33,926 nucleotides of DNA from an uncultured Paraprevotella sp. GTDB lineage: Bacteria; Bacteroidota; Bacteroidia; Bacteroidales; Bacteroidaceae. The notes beneath the pieces are model-generated. The model was not told where the DNA came from, searched no databases, and worked only from the letters and a program-made list of their open reading frames with translations. The translations under genes and the position numbers were made by a program. The stretch is from NCBI GenBank assembly GCA_944321525.1, contig CALULQ010000038.1, positions 1 to 33,926 on the forward strand. Reading direction: 5' to 3'. Below, in pieces: positions 8,859 through 15,103 of this stretch. Every line of letters begins with the position of its first letter. The first letter of the stretch is position 1.

Positions 8859-9434
8859 ATGCGTATGGAAAAGAAGAAAAGAAACAGACGCGGCATTTGG
8901 CTGTCATGTTGCACGTTGGCCGTATGCCTGGCCGGACTGACCGCCTGCCGCACCAGTCGCAGCGCGGCGCCGGAGCCCGACCCGTTGCCGCCCGGCGCGC
9001 ACAGCGCGTCGAGCCTGCGCCCGAAGAGTGGCGCGGCGCGCCCCGTGGGAGTATCCTCGCCCGTGGTCTACATCTACAAGACGAAGCAGGACTATTCGCG
9101 CCTCGTGCCCGTGCTCATGGACGAGACCCGCACGCGCATCGTTTCCTATCCCGCGCCCACGGACCTGAAGACCAACGGACGGCTGGCCTATCCCACGCCG
9201 CTGGAGGGCGGCTACTGGCTGGACAACCGCGGCATCTCGCCCCGTGCGGCCTTCCTTTCCTACACCTTCGAGGAATACAGCCAGCTGAAGGAGCCGCCTG
9301 CCATGGAGGAAATGATGGAGCGCATCGTGGACAAGGACCCCTTCACCTTCATACGTGCCTGTGGGCGCCGCGCGGACTACAAGGACATCGTGGGCGAACT
9401 GAATGAATATATCCGCAAGAACCTTTTAAAATAA
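8859..9434 (+). CDS. Conserved lipoprotein of unknown function
   Basis: This 191-residue protein has a basic N-terminus, a hydrophobic segment and a lipobox LTAC with the lipidated cysteine at C30. A low-complexity Pro/Ala/Ser-rich stretch (31-62) is followed by a compact domain with VVYIYKTKQDYSRLVPVLMDETRTRIVSYPAP and GGYWLDNRGISPRAAFLSYTFEEYSQL. I recognise this as a Bacteroidota protein family without a known function and do not assign one. It begins 6 bases after the C10 protease stop, so the two should be co-transcribed and the product is probably also in the cell envelope. A protease inhibitor or accessory role is only a guess from position. Confidence 0.85.
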   Translation: MRMEKKKRNRRGIWLSCCTLAVCLAGLTACRTSRSAAPEPDPLPPGAHSASSLRPKSGAARPVGVSSPVVYIYKTKQDYSRLVPVLMDETRTRIVSYPAPTDLKTNGRLAYPTPLEGGYWLDNRGISPRAAFLSYTFEEYSQLKEPPAMEEMMERIVDKDPFTFIRACGRRADYKDIVGELNEYIRKNLLK

Positions 9435-9441
9435 ATACATC

Positions 9442-10362
9442 ATGGAAATCAAAGCGTTATTTCAAACCGGCATGGCTGCCGCCTGCCTGACTTTCTGCCT
9501 GACGGCCTGCGAGGAGGACCAGACCCTGCACGGGGTGGCGCCGTCGGCCATCGGGAACATTCAAATGGAAACGCAAGACATCAGGCCCGGCCAGCAACTG
9601 ACGGCCCGCATCGCCGTGCCCGTGGGCGGGGAGAACATCACCCAGATGAGTTACCTGTGGGGAGAAAGTGGCGTGCCGGCGGACAGCGTCGTGAACGGCG
9701 TGGCCTACCACTCTTTCGCTGCCGGGGAGGAAGCCGGCACTTACAGGCTCAAGTTCACTGCGCGATACTTGTTTGCCGGTCCTAACGCGCAGGGCAACAT
9801 GTCGGAGGACTTGGTGGCGCAATTGGATTACACCGTGGTGCCCGGCGACATTTTCAGTTCCAAGTGGGGCGACACGCAGGCCAAGACCTTGGCGGTCTAC
9901 TCCGGGCTGGCAGAGGACACCAGCCGACCCGGCACCTATTTCGGGGTGTTCAAAGAGCCGTTGAACAATGTGGGGACGACGACCATCAACCGTTTCTTTC
10001 TCTTCGGGAACGGCGGTCTGGCGAAAATCACGGAGTTTGAAACCTATTCCAGCGACGAGACGCGGGCTTACTTGAGCAAGTTGGGGATAATCCGGGATTC
10101 TGCCATCAAGAAGTTGGGCATGAACGGCGTGCGCAGTTATTACGTGGCTGAAGACGACCCGGCGGGAACACCGATTGAGTTCGACGCCGACCTGCCTTTT
10201 GCCGAATGGGACAACGCCATTGGCGAGAAGTTGCAGAACGGTGAAATCCGCGTCTATTCTGAGTTGCAGGACGGAACTACCAGCATGCTCATCAGCATCT
10301 TCCCCACCGGGAACGGCGACGGTGAAGTCTATTTCACGAGGGATTACACTCCGTTGCAGTAA
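9442..10362 (+). CDS. Hypothetical lipoprotein, third gene of the C10 protease operon
   Basis: This 306-residue protein has a signal sequence ending in a lipobox LTAC (lipidated C23). The body is predicted beta-rich: residues about 40-135 look like an Ig-like/fibronectin-like repeat with GGENITQMSYLWGESG and AGTYRLKFTARYLF. A distinct C-terminal domain follows from GDIFSSKWGDTQAKTLAVYSGL. I do not recognise the family. It follows the preceding lipoprotein gene by 7 bases and is the last gene before a large inverted repeat. B. fragilis C10 proteases are known to be encoded near small lipoprotein inhibitors, but this protein is much larger than those and I see no inhibitor signature. Confidence 0.8.
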   Translation: MEIKALFQTGMAAACLTFCLTACEEDQTLHGVAPSAIGNIQMETQDIRPGQQLTARIAVPVGGENITQMSYLWGESGVPADSVVNGVAYHSFAAGEEAGTYRLKFTARYLFAGPNAQGNMSEDLVAQLDYTVVPGDIFSSKWGDTQAKTLAVYSGLAEDTSRPGTYFGVFKEPLNNVGTTTINRFFLFGNGGLAKITEFETYSSDETRAYLSKLGIIRDSAIKKLGMNGVRSYYVAEDDPAGTPIEFDADLPFAEWDNAIGEKLQNGEIRVYSELQDGTTSMLISIFPTGNGDGEVYFTRDYTPLQ

Positions 10363-10395
10363 ATCCTGCGGCCCGGCCGAGCCGGACGCCCGGAC

Positions 10396-10463
10396 ACAAA
10401 GAATCCCCGCCTTTGCGACGCTTGGCACTCGAGGCCGCGCCTGCAAGGGCGGGGATTCTTTGT
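10396..10463. repeat. Long inverted repeat with 36-base loop, possible transcription stop
   Basis: ACAAAGAATCCCCGCC (10396-10411) is perfectly complementary to 10448-10463. A few more pairs inside (TTTGC with GCAAG) extend the stem. It lies 33 bases after the last gene of the protease operon. There is no long T run on either strand, so termination is plausible but not certain. Confidence 0.65.
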
Positions 10464-10600
10464 GGGCATCCGAAATGGGCCGCTTGGCCTGATTGGAATC
10501 CCCCTGCCTGAAGCTTCTTCCGGCGGCTTGCCCGCCTCGTTCTGCCCCCGCTTTTGGGGAAGCCTCCTTCCGGTTCTCGCGCACGACAAGGGAAGGGGAT

Positions 10601-10646
10601 ACAAAAAAGGTTGCCCTCGCCATGGCGGCGTTGCAGGGCAACCTTT
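10601..10646 (-). terminator. Intrinsic terminator of the PD40/outer membrane protein operon
   Basis: On the minus strand the 12-bp stem AAAGGTTGCCCT/AGGGCAACCTTT (10606-10617 with 10635-10646) runs into a run of six T. It lies 37 bases beyond the stop of the barrel gene. Confidence 0.85.
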
Positions 10647-10683
10647 AGTTTGTGGAGTTTGCTCCTAAGTCCTGTCTGATGTC

Positions 10684-11421
10684 TTAGAAGTTGTAGCCCA
10701 AGCGGACAGAGAAGGCGCTGTTCTTAACTTTCTCTGCAATTTCATTGAAGTCAAGACCGTAGCTGATGCCCACATTAAACTTGTTGATGTCGAGAGTGGT
10801 ACCAATCTGCCAGCCGAATTGTACGCGGTTCCAAGTGTAATCCTTGCCCACATCATCTTTATCGAAGTTGTTGTAGTCTTCATCATATTCGTACTGGCTG
10901 GGGTCAACGTAGCTACTTAATTCTGATGGAATATTAAGTTCCAGTTTATCATTACCTTTCGACATGAGGTTAACGCGTAAGTAAAAGCCTGTGAAAGGTT
11001 TGATTGCTAGTTTGTCGTTGATTTGAACCCCATATACAATATTTAAAGGAATGGTTAATCCCAAAGTCGTGGTTGAAACAGTCTCTTCATAACCGACCGT
11101 GTAGCCATAGATTTCCTCACTTTCGCCTTCGCTTTCACTGTTACGTGCAAAGTTAAGCCCCAAACCCGTTTCGAAGAAGATGGGGAACTGCTTGGCTATT
11201 TTCCAAGCTTGTACGTAGCCAATGGAGAAGCCATCGTACCCAAGGTCATCAGCTTCGTCAACGTCGATTTTGCTAAACGTATGGTCATACGAGAACCGCA
11301 GGCCTTTCCATGCTTCCACGTCGGAAGATACGCCGCCACCGCCGCCGTTGGTGAACTGTGCGAAAGATGCCGTTGAGCATGCCAACAGCACCGCTGCCAA
11401 TAAACACTTAAACTTTTTCAT
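10684..11421 (-). CDS. Outer membrane beta-barrel protein
   Basis: This 245-residue protein has a signal peptide (MKKFKCLLAAVLLACSTASFA, cut before Q22) and a Gly-rich segment. Alternating aromatic/polar strands follow: LRFSYDHTF, FSIGYVQAW, FFETGLGLNF, GLTIPLNIVYGV, IKPFTGFYLRVNL, VQFGWQIGTTL and a final FSVRLGYNF ending in Phe, as is usual for BAM-assembled barrels. An acidic loop (DPSQYEYDEDYNNFDKDD, about 173-190) may be extracellular. It resembles PorT-like barrels of Bacteroidota; the cargo or function is unknown. It follows the PD40 gene by 41 bases and shares its promoter. Base composition is less GC-rich than its neighbours, which may hint at a different history. Confidence 0.85.
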   Translation of the reverse strand: MKKFKCLLAAVLLACSTASFAQFTNGGGGGVSSDVEAWKGLRFSYDHTFSKIDVDEADDLGYDGFSIGYVQAWKIAKQFPIFFETGLGLNFARNSESEGESEEIYGYTVGYEETVSTTTLGLTIPLNIVYGVQINDKLAIKPFTGFYLRVNLMSKGNDKLELNIPSELSSYVDPSQYEYDEDYNNFDKDDVGKDYTWNRVQFGWQIGTTLDINKFNVGISYGLDFNEIAEKVKNSAFSVRLGYNF

Positions 11422-11462
11422 AATGTAGTAATTTGAAGTTAGTAAATTATGTTAGTTAAACA

Positions 11463-12452
11463 CTAATAGTTGAATGTCATGCGCCAGATGTTGGCTTTGG
11501 CTTCCTTGCTGCCCCGCTGCGAGACGAAGTAGATGTATCGTCCGTCTTTGCTCCAAACCGGACTGAGGTCGTCGGCCGCGTGGTACGTGAGCTGGGCGAA
11601 GTCGGTGCCGTCGAGCCGCGAAACGCAGATGTCCGTATTATAATAGGTGAAGGAGCCGGTCTCTATCTTGCTGCTTCCCACGAAGAGCAACCATTGTCCG
11701 TCGGGAGAGATGGACGGCGTGGAGAAATCGCGGCCGGGCTGTGAGACGATGCACTCTTCCACTCCCGTCTCGTAGTTGATTTTCCAGATTTCGCTGTTGC
11801 CCGCCGCGTTGGGACGGATGCAGATGAAGGCCGTTTCGCCCTTCACCGGGTAGGGGTTGTAGCCCTGCGAATAGTTGGCCAGGAAGTTGTTCTTCACGTC
11901 GTAGCTCCAGATGCTGGTGCTCTTGTTCTCCTGCCGCGCGAAGAACACCACGCTCATGTCGGGCGAATAGACGGGGGAGTAGTCCATGTTGCCGGTGGTG
12001 ATTTGTCGGCAGACGAATCCCTTGTCGGCCGATGTCTGGAAGATCTGGTTGGTCTTCCCGCGGGCTTCCGAGAATACGATTTGCTTGCCGTCGGGCGAGT
12101 AAGTGAAGTCGAGCACGGCCGTGCGGTTGGTCTTTTGTATGGACGACCCTTGCTTGGCCAGCTCCTTGAGGAAAATGTTGGTGGTGTTGTTGCGGAACGA
12201 CAGGTAGGCAATCTGGCTGCCGTCGACAGAGATGTCGAGGATGCGGTTGGTGTACCATCCGATGCCTTTCCCGCTTCGTTTCACTTCGGGCATACATACG
12301 TAGTCTGTGGGTTGGGAGATTTGGGTGAAGTCTGTGCCGGATTCTTCCGGTACGGACACTACCGAGTAATCTACTTTCTGGGCGGCGGCTTCCCCGGCGG
12401 CCAGGGCGAGCATCAGCGAGATGCCGTAAGATAACAACCGATGTTGTTTCAT
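11463..12452 (-). CDS. TolB-like PD40 beta-propeller protein
   Basis: This 329-residue exported protein has a signal peptide (1-24, ending AAAQ). Repeats of the PD40/TolB-propeller type follow: ILDISVDGSQIAYLSFRNNTTNIFLK, VLDFTYSPDGKQIVFSEARGKTNQIFQ, DYSPVYSPDMSVVFFAR, STPSISPDGQWLLFVG and LSPVWSKDGRYIYFVSQRG. Each carries the SPDG-like turn. Propellers of this class bind protein partners in the periplasm (TolB binds Pal), but this protein is shorter than TolB, lacks its N-terminal domain and has no tol neighbours. I would not call it TolB. It is the first gene of a two-gene unit with the barrel protein downstream, with a perfect promoter at 12566-12596. Confidence 0.85.
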   Translation of the reverse strand: MKQHRLLSYGISLMLALAAGEAAAQKVDYSVVSVPEESGTDFTQISQPTDYVCMPEVKRSGKGIGWYTNRILDISVDGSQIAYLSFRNNTTNIFLKELAKQGSSIQKTNRTAVLDFTYSPDGKQIVFSEARGKTNQIFQTSADKGFVCRQITTGNMDYSPVYSPDMSVVFFARQENKSTSIWSYDVKNNFLANYSQGYNPYPVKGETAFICIRPNAAGNSEIWKINYETGVEECIVSQPGRDFSTPSISPDGQWLLFVGSSKIETGSFTYYNTDICVSRLDGTDFAQLTYHAADDLSPVWSKDGRYIYFVSQRGSKEAKANIWRMTFNY

Positions 12453-12565
12453 AAGTTTCTCTTTCTGTTTAAACGGTTTTCCGCCTTGCCTGCTCCCCCC
12501 GTCGGGGGTATGCGGTGAGGGCGTTGCGGCGCGCTTCTCGGCTGTCTGTGCGCTGCCGCTTTTTG

Positions 12566-12596
12566 CAAAAGTACGTAAAAGATTGTAAAAGTCAAA
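12566..12596 (-). promoter_or_regulatory. Sigma-A-type promoter of the PD40/barrel operon
   Basis: On the minus strand TTTG (12593-12596) and TACTTTTG (12566-12573) are 19 bases apart, a full match. The untranslated leader would be about 110 bases. Confidence 0.78.
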
Positions 12597-12749
12597 AATA
12601 AAACAAGGGAAAAATTCCGGGCGGCATAAAAAAAGCCAGACGTACCGCAGCCGCGTTTCGGGGCACTGCCATGCGGCGGACGATGTCGCTTTTTGCAGTA
12701 TTTGTGATTCTTTTTGCCGCGAAGCGCCATGGCGTATGCCTTAATTTGC

Positions 12750-12757
12750 TAACTTTG
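12750..12757 (+). promoter_or_regulatory. Putative -7 box (TAACTTTG) of the barrel/phosphatase unit
   Basis: TAACTTTG lies 49 bases before the barrel start codon at 12807. No clear -33 element was seen. Confidence 0.5.
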
Positions 12758-12806
12758 TCTTGTGCGCCGCGAAGGGCGCTGAATGTTTAACTAAAAACTT
12801 GTAATT

Positions 12807-13388
12807 ATGAAAAAAATCTTTTTGATGTGCGTGGCCGCGTTCCTGCTGGGCACCGCCACGGCAAGCGCCCAAAAGTGGGGCGGACAGTTCATCGTGCGCG
12901 GAGGTTTTGCCGCCAACAATTTCAAGGGAGACCACACGCGGGGCATCGACATGCTGCCCGGGTATAATATCGGCGTGGATTTCAACAAGACCTTCCACAA
13001 AGGGGCTTATTGGAACACGGGCCTGATGCTCGGCACAAGAGGGTTCGACGTGGACAATGCCGGCGCCAAGTTCAGGGCCCACAACCTGAACATCCCCTTC
13101 ACGCTGGGGTACAAGTACAATCTGACGGACAACCTGGCGGTGGACGGGCGCTTCGGTGCCTTCTTCAGCGTCGATATGGCCGGAAAGTATGATTGGGGCG
13201 ACGAGGACATCAAGATTGGCGACATCGACGACTACAAGCGCTGCGACGGGGGCATCGCGCTCGGAATGGGCATCTGGTACAAGCGCATCAACTTCGACTA
13301 CATGTTCAAGCGCGGTTTCGGCGAGGCTTGGGACGACGGACCGGCCGGCTCGGTGAACCATGTCATCCGCGTGGGATATGCTTTCTGA
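12807..13388 (+). CDS. PorT-like outer membrane beta-barrel protein
   Basis: This 193-residue protein has a signal peptide (MKKIFLMCVAAFLLGTATASA, then QKW). The rest is a small barrel: GGQFIVRGGFAANNF, YNIGVDFNKTF, YWNTGLMLGTRGF, LNIPFTLGYKYNL, LAVDGRFGAFFSVDMAGKY, IALGMGIWYKRINFDYMFKRGF and the terminal VNHVIRVGYAF ending in Phe. The length and strand pattern suit an eight-stranded barrel of the PorT/outer-membrane-beta-barrel family. The role is unknown. Its TGA overlaps the ATG of the following phosphatase gene (TGATG), so the two are probably translationally coupled, although no functional link is obvious. Confidence 0.87.
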   Translation: MKKIFLMCVAAFLLGTATASAQKWGGQFIVRGGFAANNFKGDHTRGIDMLPGYNIGVDFNKTFHKGAYWNTGLMLGTRGFDVDNAGAKFRAHNLNIPFTLGYKYNLTDNLAVDGRFGAFFSVDMAGKYDWGDEDIKIGDIDDYKRCDGGIALGMGIWYKRINFDYMFKRGFGEAWDDGPAGSVNHVIRVGYAF

Positions 13389-14071
13389 TGGCCGGACGAA
13401 TGGAAATGAAGAGTATGGGAAAGGTGGACACGGTGGTATTCGACCTCGACGGCACGTTGCTCAACACGCTGGACGACCTGGCCGACAGCACGAATTATGC
13501 TCTGGAACAATACGGATTCCCGAGCCGAACGATTGAGGAAGTGCGCCGCTTCGTGGGGAACGGCGTGGGCAAGCTGATGGAGCGCGCCGTGCCGGGCGGG
13601 GCGGACAACCCCCGCTTCGGCGAGGTGCTCGACTGCTTCAAGCGACACTACGTGGACCACTGCATGGTGAAGACCGGCCTGTATCCGGGCATCGCCGACC
13701 TGCTGGCGCGGCTGAAGGCGGCGGGCTACAAGGTGGCCATCGTGTCGAACAAGTTGCAGGGAGGCGTGGACGAGCTTTACGCCCACTACTTCCGCGACAC
13801 CGTGCAGGCGGCTGTGGGCGAGCGCGAGGGCGTGCGCCGCAAGCCGGCTCCGGACATGGTGGAGATGGCCTTGTCGGAACTGGGCGCGTCGAAAGACACG
13901 GCGGTCTACGTGGGCGACTCCGACGTGGACGTGGCCACGGCCGCCGCGGTGGGGCTGCCCTGCATCTCCGTGTTGTGGGGATTCCGCGACCGCGACTTCC
14001 TGTTGCGTCACGGGGCCGTTTGCCTGGCCGAGACGCCGGCCGACGTGTTCCGCATCCTGCAGGAGGGCTGA
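13388..14071 (+). CDS. gph: HAD-superfamily phosphatase, phosphoglycolate phosphatase-like
   Basis: This protein of about 227 residues has all four HAD motifs: VFDLDGTLLNT with the nucleophile aspartate, the cap region starting after it, IVSNK (motif II), KPAPDM with the motif III lysine, and VYVGDSDVDVATA (motif IV). The C1-type cap and the spacing fit phosphoglycolate phosphatase, but related enzymes (beta-phosphoglucomutase, pyrophosphatase PpaX) share the pattern. I infer the substrate only weakly. ATGs at 13388, 13400, 13406 and 13415 are in frame. I report 13388 because it overlaps the upstream stop (TGATG), though 13415 (MGKVDTVVFDLDG) is closer to family norms. A strong terminator follows. 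Confidence 0.87.
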   Translation: MAGRMEMKSMGKVDTVVFDLDGTLLNTLDDLADSTNYALEQYGFPSRTIEEVRRFVGNGVGKLMERAVPGGADNPRFGEVLDCFKRHYVDHCMVKTGLYPGIADLLARLKAAGYKVAIVSNKLQGGVDELYAHYFRDTVQAAVGEREGVRRKPAPDMVEMALSELGASKDTAVYVGDSDVDVATAAAVGLPCISVLWGFRDRDFLLRHGAVCLAETPADVFRILQEG

Positions 14072-14093
14072 CGCGGAGCCGCCCGTCTTGCGA

Positions 14094-14147
14094 CATAAAA
14101 AGCCAATGGCCCGTTCCCGTTTGGGGATGGGCCATTGGCTTTTTATG
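14094..14147. terminator. Bidirectional intrinsic terminator
   Basis: CATAAAAAGCCAATGGCCC (14094-14112) pairs perfectly over 19 bp with 14129-14147, with a 16-base loop. Both arms end in T5 when read outward, so it can serve the rightward phosphatase gene and the leftward SIMPL gene. Confidence 0.92.
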
Positions 14148-14164
14148 TGTCGGGGATTGCCCCG

Positions 14165-14866
14165 TCAGTCTTCGAGCGAGTAGTCGATGGTGGTCACCAC
14201 GCGCACCTGCTTGATGTAGGGCGTGTTCGGGTCGCGGTCGCTGATGGTGAACTGCCCTTGCGAAGCGCGCTGGATGCCGCCCAGCTTGCTGCCGGAATCC
14301 TTGGCGAACTTGTCGGCCGCGGTGCGGGCGTTCTTCGTGGCTTCCTCGATCATTTGCGGCTTGATGTCGTTCAGGCTGGTATAGTCGTACGACACGTTGT
14401 AGCGGTAGTCGCCCGAGGTGATGGCCACGCCCTGCTTGAGCAGTTCGCTCTGCTCGTTGATGAGTTTGCGCACCAGGTCCACCTGCTTTGAGGTGACGGT
14501 GACGACGGTGGTCACGTTGTAGCGGTAGGGCTGCGGCGCGTTGTTGTAGCGGTCGGCCTTGGTGTCGATGATTTCGGGCGCGTTCACGCTGATTTCGTCG
14601 TCCTTGATGCCCTTGCTTTTCAGGAAGGCGGTGATTTTCCCGTTGGTTTCCTTGATTTCGTTGTAGAGCGACACCATGTCGTTGCCCAGCACGTTGTAGG
14701 TCAGCGGCCACGTCACCTTGTCGGCCTTTACTTCCATTTCGGCCAGCCCTTTGACGGTGACCACGCGGCTCCGTGCGGCAAATTCGCTGAGCCCTACTTT
14801 CACAAACAGTCCCGCCACGGCGATGCCGACGGCCAGGACGATGGATTCGAACAACCAATTTTTCAT
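14165..14866 (-). CDS. SIMPL-domain (DUF541) protein, membrane-anchored
   Basis: This 233-residue protein has a single N-terminal membrane segment (about 5-25, LFESIVLAVGIAVAGLFVKVGL). A SIMPL domain follows: VVTVKGLAEMEVKADKVTWPLTYNVLGNDMVSLYNEI at the start, ITAFLKSKGI, the VTSKQVDLVRKLI helix and AAKNAR-like EEATKNARTAADKFAKDSG near 178. Family members are periplasmic or surface proteins; BP26 of Brucella forms oligomeric channels, and others have been linked to oxidative stress. A specific function cannot be assigned. It stands alone between two terminators with its own promoter. Confidence 0.9.
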   Translation of the reverse strand: MKNWLFESIVLAVGIAVAGLFVKVGLSEFAARSRVVTVKGLAEMEVKADKVTWPLTYNVLGNDMVSLYNEIKETNGKITAFLKSKGIKDDEISVNAPEIIDTKADRYNNAPQPYRYNVTTVVTVTSKQVDLVRKLINEQSELLKQGVAITSGDYRYNVSYDYTSLNDIKPQMIEEATKNARTAADKFAKDSGSKLGGIQRASQGQFTISDRDPNTPYIKQVRVVTTIDYSLED

Positions 14867-14874
14867 AGGTTAAA

Positions 14875-14905
14875 GTTTTTAGTGATACATTGAGTTTTTA
14901 GTGAT
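14875..14905 (-). repeat. Tandem repeat in the SIMPL gene leader
   Basis: GTTTTTAGTGAT occurs at 14875-14886 and again at 14894-14905, a 19-base period, between the -7 box and the start codon. It may be a duplicated leader segment or a binding site. Confidence 0.6.
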
Positions 14906-14931
14906 GCTTGCGCTCCTTGGGGCGCGTTGGG

Positions 14932-14939
14932 CAAATATA
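14932..14939 (-). promoter_or_regulatory. Putative -7 box (TATATTTG) of the SIMPL gene
   Basis: The minus strand reads TATATTTG 65 bases before the start codon at 14866; no -33 TTTG was found. Confidence 0.5.
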
Positions 14940-15045
14940 GCGTTTATTCTGCGGAGCGCCCGTTTTTTTATATCATTTTCTTGTTTCTTTCCCTTTGTTT
15001 GCACCTTGGCCTTCCTGCGTCCCGGCCGGGAGGGGCGGGACGAAG

Positions 15046-15073
15046 AAGGGCCACCCCCGTTGGGGCGGCCCTT
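15046..15073 (-). terminator. Hairpin after the fasciclin gene
   Basis: AAGGGCC-CCCC pairs with GGGG-GGCCCTT across a short loop, with one mismatched position, about 30 bases beyond the fasciclin stop. On the minus strand it is followed only by a weak T-rich stretch (CCCTTCTTC). Confidence 0.65.
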
Positions 15074-15103
15074 TCTGCAGGTTCATGTCTTATGTGATGT
15101 TTT

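Larger units (their letters stand above)
12453..12806. other. Divergent intergenic region between PD40 gene and barrel gene
   Basis: No gene is supported here. It carries the leftward promoter at 12566-12596 and a rightward -7 box at 12750-12757. A small C6/G5 hairpin lies near 12496-12510 in the PD40 leader. Confidence 0.55.
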
